From the NCBI GenBank assembly GCA_964371745.1, contig CAYJNS010000061.1, positions 1 through 6,373 on the forward strand: a stretch of DNA of 6,373 nt, read 5' to 3'. The notes beneath the pieces are model-generated. The model had not been told where the DNA came from. It made no database searches and saw only the letters and a program-made list of their open reading frames with translations. Made by a program: the position numbers and the translations under genes. Positions 1 through 6,118 of the stretch are shown here, one piece after another. Position 1 is the stretch's first letter; every line of letters begins with the position of its first letter. The stretch comes from CAKOSP01 sp964371745 (GTDB taxonomy: Bacteria; Bacillota_I; Bacilli_A; RF39; UBA660).

Positions 1-360
1 AATAGATTATTTAAAAGAGTTAGAGATTTCGCTTTAGTACTTGGTAACGGTAAAATAGATTTAGATATTACAAAAAAATCTTTAGGTATATTAAATGTTG
101 ATGATTTTGGTCTTGATAATATTGATATAGAATATTTAAAAGCATTAATAGAAAAATTTAATGGCGGACCAGTTGGAGCATCAACTATAGCAACAAGTAT
201 TGGTGAAGAAGTAACTACTATTGAAGATGTAGTTGAACCTTTTTTACTTCAAGAAGGATTTATTAAAAGAACTAGAAGTGGAAGAGTAGCTTGTGATAAA
301 GCCTATAAACATTTGGGTATTACTTTAAATGAAGGGTTATTTAATATTGAAGATAATTAA
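1..360 (+). CDS. ruvB: Holliday junction branch migration ATPase RuvB, C-terminal part (5' end outside window)
   Basis: Only the last 119 codons are present; the reading frame is open from base 1 and ends at TAA 358-360. RuvB is the hexameric AAA+ motor that, with RuvA, drives branch migration of Holliday junctions during recombinational repair. What remains is the end of the small ATPase subdomain, beginning NRLFKRVRDFA (the sensor-2 region seen in RuvB as NRLLRRVRDFA), followed by the winged-helix DNA-binding domain. The latter shows the family signatures EKFNGGPVG (about residues 51-59), TIEDVVEPFLLQEGF and the closing RTRSGRV...AYKHLGI. The ATPase core with Walker A and B lies upstream and is not visible. 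The last residues (NEGLFNIEDN) extend slightly past the usual HLG end. The next gene has its own promoter, so this is probably the last gene of its transcript. Confidence 0.96.
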   Translation, partial: NRLFKRVRDFALVLGNGKIDLDITKKSLGILNVDDFGLDNIDIEYLKALIEKFNGGPVGASTIATSIGEEVTTIEDVVEPFLLQEGFIKRTRSGRVACDKAYKHLGITLNEGLFNIEDN

Positions 361-373
361 GGTTATCTTTTTT
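350..373 (+). terminator. Short intrinsic terminator overlapping the ruvB stop
   Basis: AAGATAA (350-356) pairs perfectly with TTATCTT (363-369) across a six-base loop that contains the ruvB stop codon, and T's run through 368-373. The stem is only 7 bp with a single G-C pair, so it may be leaky. Its position right after ruvB and before a separate promoter supports a terminator role. Confidence 0.55.
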
Positions 374-384
374 AATAAAATAGT

Positions 385-413
385 TTGATATATATTAATA
401 TTTTTGATAAAAT
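385..413 (+). promoter_or_regulatory. Sigma-70/SigA-type promoter for the UMP-kinase-like gene
   Basis: A -35 box TTGATA (385-390, five of six consensus bases) is followed after exactly 17 bases by TAAAAT (408-413), which is preceded by the extended -10 dinucleotide TG (405-406). Transcription would start near 420, leaving an untranslated leader of about 25 bases with a G-rich ribosome binding site (GGGGGAT, 434-440) six bases before the ATG at 445. Confidence 0.7.
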
Positions 414-444
414 AAAATAAATGTTTTGAAAGTGGGGGATAAAT

Positions 445-1248
445 ATGAAACAAGTTGCAATGAAAACAAGTGGTAATTTTTTTACTGAAGGAGCTAATAA
501 TAATCTTATGAATAATATAGCAAACGCTATAAATGATAATATTCAATTTTTATTAGTTACTGGCGGTGGAAATGGTAACAGAGGAGATGAAATGGATAAA
601 AGTATTTTAAGAAGTACTAGAGATACTATTGGAATGCTTTATACTATGAAAAATGCTATTACGTTATATAAAAGTGCTAAAAAGATGGGACTTGATAATA
701 TAGTTTTAGCCTCTGGTATGTCAAATCCTGAAAAATATTTAAATATTATGATAAATTCTGCTAAAGAAGATTGTATAGAAAATGTTTTAGAAGATGTTGA
801 AGTAATGAAAGAAATTTTAAGTAATGGATATATTGATGTAACTCCAAGTTCTTTGCAGGATAATTTAAATAAAGGTAATCATATCATTGTAGGTGGTGGG
901 TCTAATTATATGGGATTTACTACAGATGGCGCAGTATCACTTATGGCTGGTAATGCAAATATAAATACTGTTATAAAAGTTTTAACGGATTATGCTCATG
1001 CTTATGATGTTAATCCAAATAATAATGATGAAGCTAGAAAAATAAAATATATTTCATATCAAAAAGCTATTGAAGGAAATATTCGAACAGTAGATTCAAA
1101 TACTGTTTATACACTTTTAAGTGATAGAGATATAACACTTAGAGTTGCTGGTATAAAAGATTCACTTCTTAATATATTAAATAATGAAGAAAAAGTAGGA
1201 TCTACAATGAGAAAGAATATAAAAAGAACTGTTTATAGAAAATACTAA
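445..1248 (+). CDS. Divergent UMP-kinase-like protein (amino acid kinase fold)
   Basis: 267 residues, against about 240 for ordinary bacterial UMP kinase (PyrH), which converts UMP to UDP in pyrimidine synthesis. Family marks seen in order: KTSGN at 7-11 (usual KLSGE, with the Lys kept), VTGGGNGNRG at 38-47 (usual GGGN...RG), RDTIGML at 59-65 (usual DxxGMLAT, UMP-binding Asp) and FTTDGAVSL at 158-166 (usual FFTTDSAA). Two regions differ: residues 92-144 hold roughly 28 more residues than the matching PyrH segment, and the usual KVDGVY/DP segment is replaced by TDYAHAYDVNP (181-191). A basic tail (RKNIKRTVYRKY) follows the usual GT end. The ATG at 445 is chosen over the in-frame ATG at 460 because of its ribosome binding site. 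The gene has its own promoter and terminator. It may be a true but diverged PyrH or a paralog with another substrate; I therefore give no gene symbol. Confidence 0.75.
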   Translation: MKQVAMKTSGNFFTEGANNNLMNNIANAINDNIQFLLVTGGGNGNRGDEMDKSILRSTRDTIGMLYTMKNAITLYKSAKKMGLDNIVLASGMSNPEKYLNIMINSAKEDCIENVLEDVEVMKEILSNGYIDVTPSSLQDNLNKGNHIIVGGGSNYMGFTTDGAVSLMAGNANINTVIKVLTDYAHAYDVNPNNNDEARKIKYISYQKAIEGNIRTVDSNTVYTLLSDRDITLRVAGIKDSLLNILNNEEKVGSTMRKNIKRTVYRKY

Positions 1249-1270
1249 TGAAATTATTAGTGTTTTTTTT
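1239..1270 (+). terminator. Intrinsic terminator after the UMP-kinase-like gene
   Basis: ACTAAT (1244-1249) pairs with ATTAGT (1256-1261) and the stem extends outward through a T-G wobble and A-T pairs into the T-tract (1263-1270, eight T's), giving about 11 pairs around a six-base loop. The left arm contains the stop codon TAA 1246-1248. Confidence 0.75.
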
Positions 1271-1277
1271 GATTATA

Positions 1278-1286
1278 TGATAAAAT
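1278..1286 (+). promoter_or_regulatory. Extended -10 promoter of the folD-glyA-tmk-queA operon
   Basis: TGATAAAAT gives an extended -10 (TG, one base, then TAAAAT at 1281-1286). No good -35 is found 16-18 bases upstream, where the preceding terminator hairpin lies, so the TG element probably carries recognition. The predicted start near 1293 leaves a leader of only about 17 bases, with no room for a riboswitch. Confidence 0.6.
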
Positions 1287-1297
1287 ATTTATAGAAA

Positions 1298-1305
1298 AAG
1301 GTGAT
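1298..1305 (+). promoter_or_regulatory. Ribosome binding site that sets the folD start at TTG
   Basis: AAGGTGAT matches the 16S anti-Shine-Dalgarno core over seven bases (AGGTGAT). It covers the GTG at 1301, which therefore cannot be the start it serves. It lies at ideal distance (eight bases after AGG) from the TTG at 1310, where FolD homology also begins (KILEGK). Confidence 0.75.
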
Positions 1306-1309
1306 ACAT

Positions 1310-2143
1310 TTGAAAATACTTGAGGGTAAATTTGTAAGTAGTAAAATACTTGAAGAAATAAAAAATGAAATAAAAAACATTAAAATAAAACCTACACTTG
1401 CTATTATTTTAGTTGGTGATAATGAAGCAAGTTTAGTCTATGTAAAAGCAAAAATAAAAGCATGTGAAAATGTAGGTGTTAAACCTATACTTATTAAATA
1501 TGATAAAAATATTAGTGAAGATGAAATAATAAACAAAGTAAAAGAACTTAATAATGATAAAAATATAAATGGTATTATAATTCAAAGTCCACTTCCTAGT
1601 AATATAAGTTTTGATAATATTATTAATCATATTCATCCTTTAAAAGATATAGATGGATTAAATAGTGAAAGTGTATATGCTAATTATATGAATAAAAAAG
1701 GTTTTTTACCATGTACTGTTAAAGGTATTATAAAATTATTAAATTTTTATGAAATAGACGTATGTGATAAAAATGTTACAATAATAGGAAGAAGTAATTT
1801 AGTTGGTAAACCTTTAAATATTGCTTTAAATAATTTAGGTGCAACTGTTACTATGTGTCATTCTAAAACTAAAGATATAAGTTTATTTACAAAAACTGCT
1901 GATATAGTAATTAGTGCAACAGGTAAATGTAATTTAATAACTAAAGATATGGTAAAAGATAACTCTACTATAATAGATGTTGGAATTACAAGAGTTAATA
2001 ATAAACTAATAGGTGATGTAGACTTTGAAAATGTAAAAGATCATGTAAAATATATTACTAAAGTACCAGGTGGTGTTGGACCTATGACTGTTTCTATGGT
2101 GATAAGTAATACAGTAGATGCATATAAAATGCAAAATAAATAA
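1310..2143 (+). CDS. folD: Bifunctional methylene-THF dehydrogenase / methenyl-THF cyclohydrolase FolD
   Basis: Cytoplasmic enzyme that oxidises 5,10-methylene-THF with NADP+ and hydrolyses methenyl-THF to 10-formyl-THF, the one-carbon donor for purines and formyl-Met-tRNA. From the TTG start it has 277 residues, near the usual 280-290. Visible motifs: ASLVYVKAKIKA (catalytic Tyr44 and Lys48 in the YVxxK pattern), GIIIQSPLP (Gln92), KDIDGLN (Asp115), PCTVKG (usual PCTPxG), the Rossmann dinucleotide site IGRSNLVGKP, and the closing signature VPGGVGPMT. All catalytic positions are present. TTG is preferred over the upstream in-frame GTG at 1301 because that codon lies inside the ribosome binding site. 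It is the first gene of a four-gene operon, 12 bases before glyA, whose product makes its substrate methylene-THF. Confidence 0.96.
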   Translation: MKILEGKFVSSKILEEIKNEIKNIKIKPTLAIILVGDNEASLVYVKAKIKACENVGVKPILIKYDKNISEDEIINKVKELNNDKNINGIIIQSPLPSNISFDNIINHIHPLKDIDGLNSESVYANYMNKKGFLPCTVKGIIKLLNFYEIDVCDKNVTIIGRSNLVGKPLNIALNNLGATVTMCHSKTKDISLFTKTADIVISATGKCNLITKDMVKDNSTIIDVGITRVNNKLIGDVDFENVKDHVKYITKVPGGVGPMTVSMVISNTVDAYKMQNK

Positions 2144-2155
2144 GGATGGTGTTAT

Positions 2156-3364
2156 ATGGATAAAGTATTAAAAGAGGCTTTAGATTTAGAAACTAAAAGA
2201 CAAAATGATAATATAGAATTAATAGCGTCTGAAAATTTTGTTTCAAAAGATATTTTAAAACTTCAAGGAAGTATTTTAACTAATAAATATGCTGAAGGTT
2301 ACCCAGATAAAAGATATTATGGTGGATGTGAGTATGTAGATATATTTGAAAAAAAAGCAATAGAGTACGCTACTAAATTATTTAATTGTAAATATGCAAA
2401 TGTACAACCTCATAGTGGATCAAGTGCTAATATGGCTGTATATAGAGCTTTACTTAATAGTGGTGATAAAATACTAGGAATGAATTTATTAAGTGGTGGA
2501 CATTTAACTCATGGTCATAAATTATCATTTTCAGGAAAAGATTATAATGTAATAACATATGATGTAGATAAAAATACTAATATGATAGATTATGATATAT
2601 TAGAAAAAATAGTTCTAAAAGAAAAACCGAAATTAATAATTGCAGGAGCATCAGCATACTCTAGAACAATAGATTTTAAACGGTTTAGAGAAATATGTGA
2701 TAAAGTAAATGCTTATTTAGTAGTTGATATGGCCCATATTGCGGGGCTTATCGCAGCTAATTATCATGTATCACCACTATCTTATGCAGATGTTGTAACA
2801 ACAACCACACATAAAACATTAAGAGGTCCAAGAGGTGGACTTATACTTTCTAATAATGAAGAGTTGATGAAAAAAATTAATAAAGAAGTATTCCCGGGAT
2901 TACAAGGCGGACCATTAATGCATGTAATAGGTGCTAAAGCACAGTGTTTTTATGAAGCTTTAAAGCCAGAATTTAAAAAGTATATAAAAAGCGTAGTAGA
3001 TAACGCAAAAGTTTTATGTGAAGAATTGACTAAAGAAAACGTTTCAATTATTACAGGAAGTACTGATAATCATTTACTTTTAATAGATGTAAAATCTTCC
3101 TATAATATAACTGGAAAAGAAGCAGAAACTTTATTAGATGAGATAAATATAACGGTAAATAAAAATACAATTCCCTTTGATTTAGAAAATCCTACTGTTA
3201 CAAGCGGTATTAGAATAGGTACAGCAGCTATGAGTACTAAAGGCTTTAATAAAGATGATTTTAAAGAAGTAGCAAGTATTATTCATAACTGTTTAAGTAA
3301 GAAAAAAAATCAAAATGAATTATTAATAGATGTAAAAAAATTAACAGATAAATATAAGGAGTAA
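2156..3364 (+). CDS. glyA: Serine hydroxymethyltransferase GlyA
   Basis: PLP enzyme that converts serine and THF to glycine and 5,10-methylene-THF, the main entry of one-carbon units. 402 residues, slightly short of the usual 410-420. Motifs in order: ELIASENFVS (21-30), LTNKYAEGYPDKRYYGGCEYVD (41-62), VQPHSGSSAN (83-92), LSGGHLTHG (112-120), VVDMAHIAGL with the PLP-pairing Asp191, TTTTHKTLRGPRGG with Schiff-base Lys220, FPGLQGGP (246-253) and TSGIRIGTAAMSTKG near the end. The active site is complete. The ATG at 2156 follows AAGGA (2142-2146), which starts within the folD stop. The end of the gene carries the AAGGAG used by tmk, so translation of glyA and tmk is closely linked. Functionally it pairs with FolD directly upstream. 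Confidence 0.98.
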   Translation: MDKVLKEALDLETKRQNDNIELIASENFVSKDILKLQGSILTNKYAEGYPDKRYYGGCEYVDIFEKKAIEYATKLFNCKYANVQPHSGSSANMAVYRALLNSGDKILGMNLLSGGHLTHGHKLSFSGKDYNVITYDVDKNTNMIDYDILEKIVLKEKPKLIIAGASAYSRTIDFKRFREICDKVNAYLVVDMAHIAGLIAANYHVSPLSYADVVTTTTHKTLRGPRGGLILSNNEELMKKINKEVFPGLQGGPLMHVIGAKAQCFYEALKPEFKKYIKSVVDNAKVLCEELTKENVSIITGSTDNHLLLIDVKSSYNITGKEAETLLDEINITVNKNTIPFDLENPTVTSGIRIGTAAMSTKGFNKDDFKEVASIIHNCLSKKKNQNELLIDVKKLTDKYKE

Positions 3365-3366
3365 AC

Positions 3367-4062
3367 ATGAAAAAAGAAAATATAGAAAAAAAAGGTAAAT
3401 TAATAGTAATTGAAGGGACTGATTCATCAGGAAAAGCAACTCAAAGTGAACTTATATTTGATAGACTTGATACAGAAGGGCATAAGATTTTTAAAACATC
3501 TTTTCCAATGTATGAATCACCAACTGGAAAAATAGTTGGGGGGCCATGTCTAGGTAAAGAATATATAACTAATGGATGGTTTCCTGAAGGTGCTACTCAT
3601 ATTAATCCTAAAGTAGCAAGTTTATATTACGCAGCAGATAGATTATATAATATAGAAACAATTAATAAGTATCTAAAGAAAAATTATATAGTGATACTTG
3701 ATAGATATGTAACTAGTAATATGGCTCATCAAGGTGGTAAAGCAAAGAGTAAAGAAGAACAAATTGAAATAATAGACTTTCTTGATAAATTAGAATATGG
3801 TTTATTAAATTTACCAAAACCTGATTTAACTATATTTTTACATATGCCTTATAAAGTTGGTGAAAGCCTTAGAAATAATCGTTTAGAAAAATTAGACCAA
3901 CATGAAAGTGATGAAAAACATTTAAAAGACGCTGAAAAAACATATTTATATTTAGCAGAAAGATTTAAATTTAAAACCGTTAGTTGTTCAGAAAATAATA
4001 AACCAAAATCAATTATAGAAATATCAGAAGAAGTATATAAAGTTATTAAGGACATATTATAA
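3367..4062 (+). CDS. tmk: Thymidylate kinase (dTMP kinase), variant with FP-x-x-x-x-x-TG substrate loop
   Basis: 231 residues. It phosphorylates dTMP to dTDP for DNA synthesis. Seen in order: P-loop IEGTDSSGKATQ (15-26), SFPMYESPTGK (45-55) in the place where E. coli-type enzymes carry TREPGGT, a glycine-rich stretch with LGKEYITNGWFPEG (62-75), LYYAADR (87-92), LDRYVTSN (111-118, the DRY/DRW motif) and an arginine/lysine-rich lid LRNNRLEKLDQHE (168-180). The FP...TG loop resembles eukaryote-type TMP kinases more than E. coli Tmk. The P-loop ends GKA rather than GKS/GKT, so the usual Mg-binding hydroxyl is absent. AAGGAG (3356-3361) precedes the ATG by five bases, and only two bases separate it from glyA. 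Placement in a folate operon fits dTMP as substrate, though another nucleoside monophosphate cannot be excluded from sequence. Confidence 0.88.
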   Translation: MKKENIEKKGKLIVIEGTDSSGKATQSELIFDRLDTEGHKIFKTSFPMYESPTGKIVGGPCLGKEYITNGWFPEGATHINPKVASLYYAADRLYNIETINKYLKKNYIVILDRYVTSNMAHQGGKAKSKEEQIEIIDFLDKLEYGLLNLPKPDLTIFLHMPYKVGESLRNNRLEKLDQHESDEKHLKDAEKTYLYLAERFKFKTVSCSENNKPKSIIEISEEVYKVIKDIL

Positions 4063-5084
4063 TGAATACTAGTGAATATGATTATGAACTGCCAGATTCT
4101 TTAATTGCTCAAACTCCACTTTTAAATAGAGAAAAATCGCGTCTTTTAGTTATGGATAAAAAAACAGGGGCTTTAAAAGAAACTGTTTTTGAAAATATAA
4201 TATATTATTTAGAAAAAGGAGATACATTAGTTTTAAATAATACCAAAGTATTACCCGCTAGAATAATAGGAACTAAAGAAGACACTGGAGCTGTTATAGA
4301 ACTTTTACTTCTTAAAAATACTTTAAATAATACATGGGAGTGTTTAGCTAAACCGCAAAAAAGATTAAAGAAAAATACTATTATTAAATTTAGTGATCAG
4401 TTATCTTGCACTGTGAAAGAAATTCTAAATGATGGTATTACTATAGTAGAGTTTAAATACACGGGAATATTTAATGAAATACTTGATAAATTAGGTTCAA
4501 TGCCACTTCCTCCTTATATACATGAAAATCTTAGTGATAAGGATAGATATCAAACAGTATACGCTAAAGAGGTGGGATCTAGTGCCGCTCCAACTGCTGG
4601 TTTGCATTTTACAAACGAACTTTTAGAAAAAATTAAAGATAAAGGTATAAATGTTTTATATGTAACCTTGCATGTAGGGCTTGGTACATTTAGACCAGTT
4701 GAAGTAACTAATATAAAAGAACATATTATGCATAGTGAGTGGTATAAAATAGAACAAGATGTTGCTGATAAATTAAATGAAGTTAAAAAAAATGGCAAAA
4801 AAATAATTGCTGTAGGAACTACATCTGTTAGAGTATTAGAAAGTATTATAAATAAACATGGTAAATTTATAGCTTGTGAAGATAATACAGATATATTTAT
4901 ATATCCTGGATATAAATTTAAAGCAGTAGATAGTTTAATTACTAATTTTCATTTACCTAAAAGTACTCTTTTAATGCTTGTTAGTGCACTATCAAATAAA
5001 GAATGTATAATGAATGCATATAGTTATGCAATTAAAAATGAATTTAGATTCTTCTCGTTTGGTGATGCAATGTTTATAAAATAA
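4062..5084 (+). CDS. queA: S-adenosylmethionine:tRNA ribosyltransferase-isomerase QueA
   Basis: Transfers and rearranges the ribosyl part of S-adenosylmethionine onto preQ1 at tRNA position 34, forming epoxyqueuosine. 340 residues, the usual length. Clear signatures along the whole chain: YDYELPDSLIAQTP (6-19), REKSRLLVMD, LVLNNTKVLPAR, MPLPPYI, RYQTVYAKEVGSSAAPTAGL followed by HFT, TLHVGLGTFRPV, HIMHSEWY, VGTTSVRVLES, TDIFIYPGY, ITNFHLPKSTLLMLVSAL and the closing FRFFSFGDAMFIK. Its ATG overlaps the tmk stop by one base (TAATG), with AAGGA at 4048-4052, so translation is probably coupled. It is the last gene of the operon and ends in a terminator. Its usual partner tgt is not next to it but lies beyond the Fic gene. 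Confidence 0.98.
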   Translation: MNTSEYDYELPDSLIAQTPLLNREKSRLLVMDKKTGALKETVFENIIYYLEKGDTLVLNNTKVLPARIIGTKEDTGAVIELLLLKNTLNNTWECLAKPQKRLKKNTIIKFSDQLSCTVKEILNDGITIVEFKYTGIFNEILDKLGSMPLPPYIHENLSDKDRYQTVYAKEVGSSAAPTAGLHFTNELLEKIKDKGINVLYVTLHVGLGTFRPVEVTNIKEHIMHSEWYKIEQDVADKLNEVKKNGKKIIAVGTTSVRVLESIINKHGKFIACEDNTDIFIYPGYKFKAVDSLITNFHLPKSTLLMLVSALSNKECIMNAYSYAIKNEFRFFSFGDAMFIK

Positions 5085-5117
5085 AAATATTGTATTAATT
5101 TACACAATATTTTTTTT
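5083..5117. terminator. Bidirectional terminator between queA and the convergent Fic gene
   Basis: AATATTGT (5086-5093) pairs with ACAATATT (5104-5111) around a ten-base loop; A-T pairs extend the stem to about 11 bp. On the plus strand the T-run 5110-5117 follows, and on the minus strand the A-run 5083-5087 reads as T's after the hairpin. It starts within the queA stop codon and lies 16 bases past the stop of the minus-strand gene, so it can serve both. Confidence 0.8.
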
Positions 5118-5132
5118 ATGTTTTATAATCTA

Positions 5133-6008
5133 TTAGTTATTTAGATTTAATTTTTTGATTGAACGAAAACATTTTTCTACTCTATTTTGATTTAACATAA
5201 TTTGTTCATCAATTATTTCCAAACTATCATTTATATATTCATTAAAAGTTTCTTCATTAGGATTAATTGCTAATATATTAATCAATTGTCTCATATTTGA
5301 TCGTTTGTTTAATATTTGAATTGCTTCTGAAGTATATAATGAAGGTATTTTTGTGTTAAATTTCAAGTTGTTATTGGTTAAATTCCATATTTGTGTTGTT
5401 TTCAATATTCTAGCTAATCTAGTATTTCCATCTGGAAAACATTGAAGAGCGGAAACTAATATTTCTAAAATAATAGGTTGTATAAATATGTCAGATTCAA
5501 TTTCAATTTTAGTCATATTATAAATTTCCAAAAGAAATTCAAGTGCAAGATCAATATAATCTATATCTAACGCGTAGTAATCTATTTCAGTTATGTTGTA
5601 ATTTGTGGTTCCAACAAAATAATTGTTATGTAATCGCTTATATTGAAAACTTTCATTTGCTTTTTTTAATCCTTTCAATAATATATAGTGAATATCATAT
5701 AAATCATTAATTGTAGCAGTAGAATTTTTTATTTTTTTTGAATTTGCTAATATTGTTGCAGATGGAAAATTTGAATTATAATACATTTGAATTAAAAAAG
5801 GTTCTATGCCTTCAACAATTTGATTATTAATTGATTCTTGTCTTCTAAGTTCTTTTAAAAATGACAACTCATTATTGCCTAAGAGCTTAAGGCTATTTAA
5901 ATAAACTTTGTATTGATTTAAAACGTGTTTAATATACAGTGCATTATCTTTGGATAAATTAAATTTCATCATATCATCAATAATGTCAATATTAACTCTT
6001 TTTTCCAT
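5133..6008 (-). CDS. Fic-domain protein with degenerate catalytic motif
   Basis: 291 residues, no signal peptide or membrane segment seen. Fic proteins usually attach AMP or related groups to target proteins through HxFx(D/E)GNGRxxR. Here residues 189-200 read QCFPDGNTRLAR: Phe191, Asp193, Gly194, Asn195, Arg197 and Arg200 fit, but the catalytic His is Gln189 and the second Gly of GNGR is Thr196. Upstream, RRQESINNQIVEGIEP (55-70) matches the N-terminal Fic region that normally carries the inhibitory (S/T)xxxE(G/N) helix; Glu66-Gly67 are kept, while Asn62 stands in for Ser/Thr. LYDIHYILLKGL (103-114) and YFVG (130-133) match the conserved 'elHr.Ll.g' and 'VwIG' segments. The C-terminal third is helical and polar, with no recognised domain. 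The start at 6008 is supported by AAGGGG (6014-6019) and a perfect promoter. No antitoxin-like small gene adjoins it. It may be a non-AMPylating Fic-fold protein, or retain a different activity; function unknown. Confidence 0.82.
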   Translation of the reverse strand: MEKRVNIDIIDDMMKFNLSKDNALYIKHVLNQYKVYLNSLKLLGNNELSFLKELRRQESINNQIVEGIEPFLIQMYYNSNFPSATILANSKKIKNSTATINDLYDIHYILLKGLKKANESFQYKRLHNNYFVGTTNYNITEIDYYALDIDYIDLALEFLLEIYNMTKIEIESDIFIQPIILEILVSALQCFPDGNTRLARILKTTQIWNLTNNNLKFNTKIPSLYTSEAIQILNKRSNMRQLINILAINPNEETFNEYINDSLEIIDEQIMLNQNRVEKCFRSIKKLNLNN

Positions 6009-6030
6009 ATAAACCCCTTAGTTAAATTGT

Positions 6031-6059
6031 ATTATAATTGTTTTTTTAGAAAATGTCAA
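6031..6059 (-). promoter_or_regulatory. Perfect-consensus sigma-70/SigA promoter of the Fic gene
   Basis: Read on the minus strand, TTGACA (6054-6059) and TATAAT (6031-6036) both match the consensus at all six positions and are separated by exactly 17 bases. Transcription would start near 6024, giving a leader of about 16 bases with AAGGGG (6014-6019) before the ATG. I see no strong operator palindrome over it. Confidence 0.85.
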
Positions 6060-6109
6060 ATAAAAAAATAATATTTGCATGTTATATGCTAGTTTTTTTA
6101 AACCTATAA

Positions 6110-6118
6110 TGATATAAT
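6110..6118 (+). promoter_or_regulatory. Extended -10 promoter of tgt
   Basis: TGATATAAT contains a consensus TATAAT (6113-6118) preceded by the extended -10 TG. No convincing -35 lies 16-18 bases upstream. A second TATAAT at 6105-6110 overlaps it but has neither TG nor a -35. The expected start near 6125 leaves only about 12 bases before the start codon, just enough for the GGTGAT ribosome binding site (6127-6132). Confidence 0.7.

Noticed and set aside
1287..1309. THF, glycine or SAM riboswitch ahead of the folD operon
   Set aside because: The leader after the -10 box is about 17 bases and the folD-glyA gap is 12 bases, too short for any of these aptamers.
337..4798. Open frames on the minus strand at 337-546, 1433-1636, 3849-4055 and 4550-4798
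   Set aside because: They lie opposite strongly conserved or clearly coding genes or their flanks, have low-complexity translations rich in Ile, Phe and Ser, and lack convincing ribosome binding sites.
5133..6008. Fic gene as a decayed pseudogene
   Set aside because: The frame is intact over 291 codons with a good start, ribosome binding site, perfect promoter and terminator; the motif changes are specific substitutions rather than general erosion.
6077..6089. GCAT/ATGC inverted repeat as an operator between the divergent promoters
   Set aside because: Only four outer base pairs match around an unpaired centre, which is expected by chance in AT-rich sequence.
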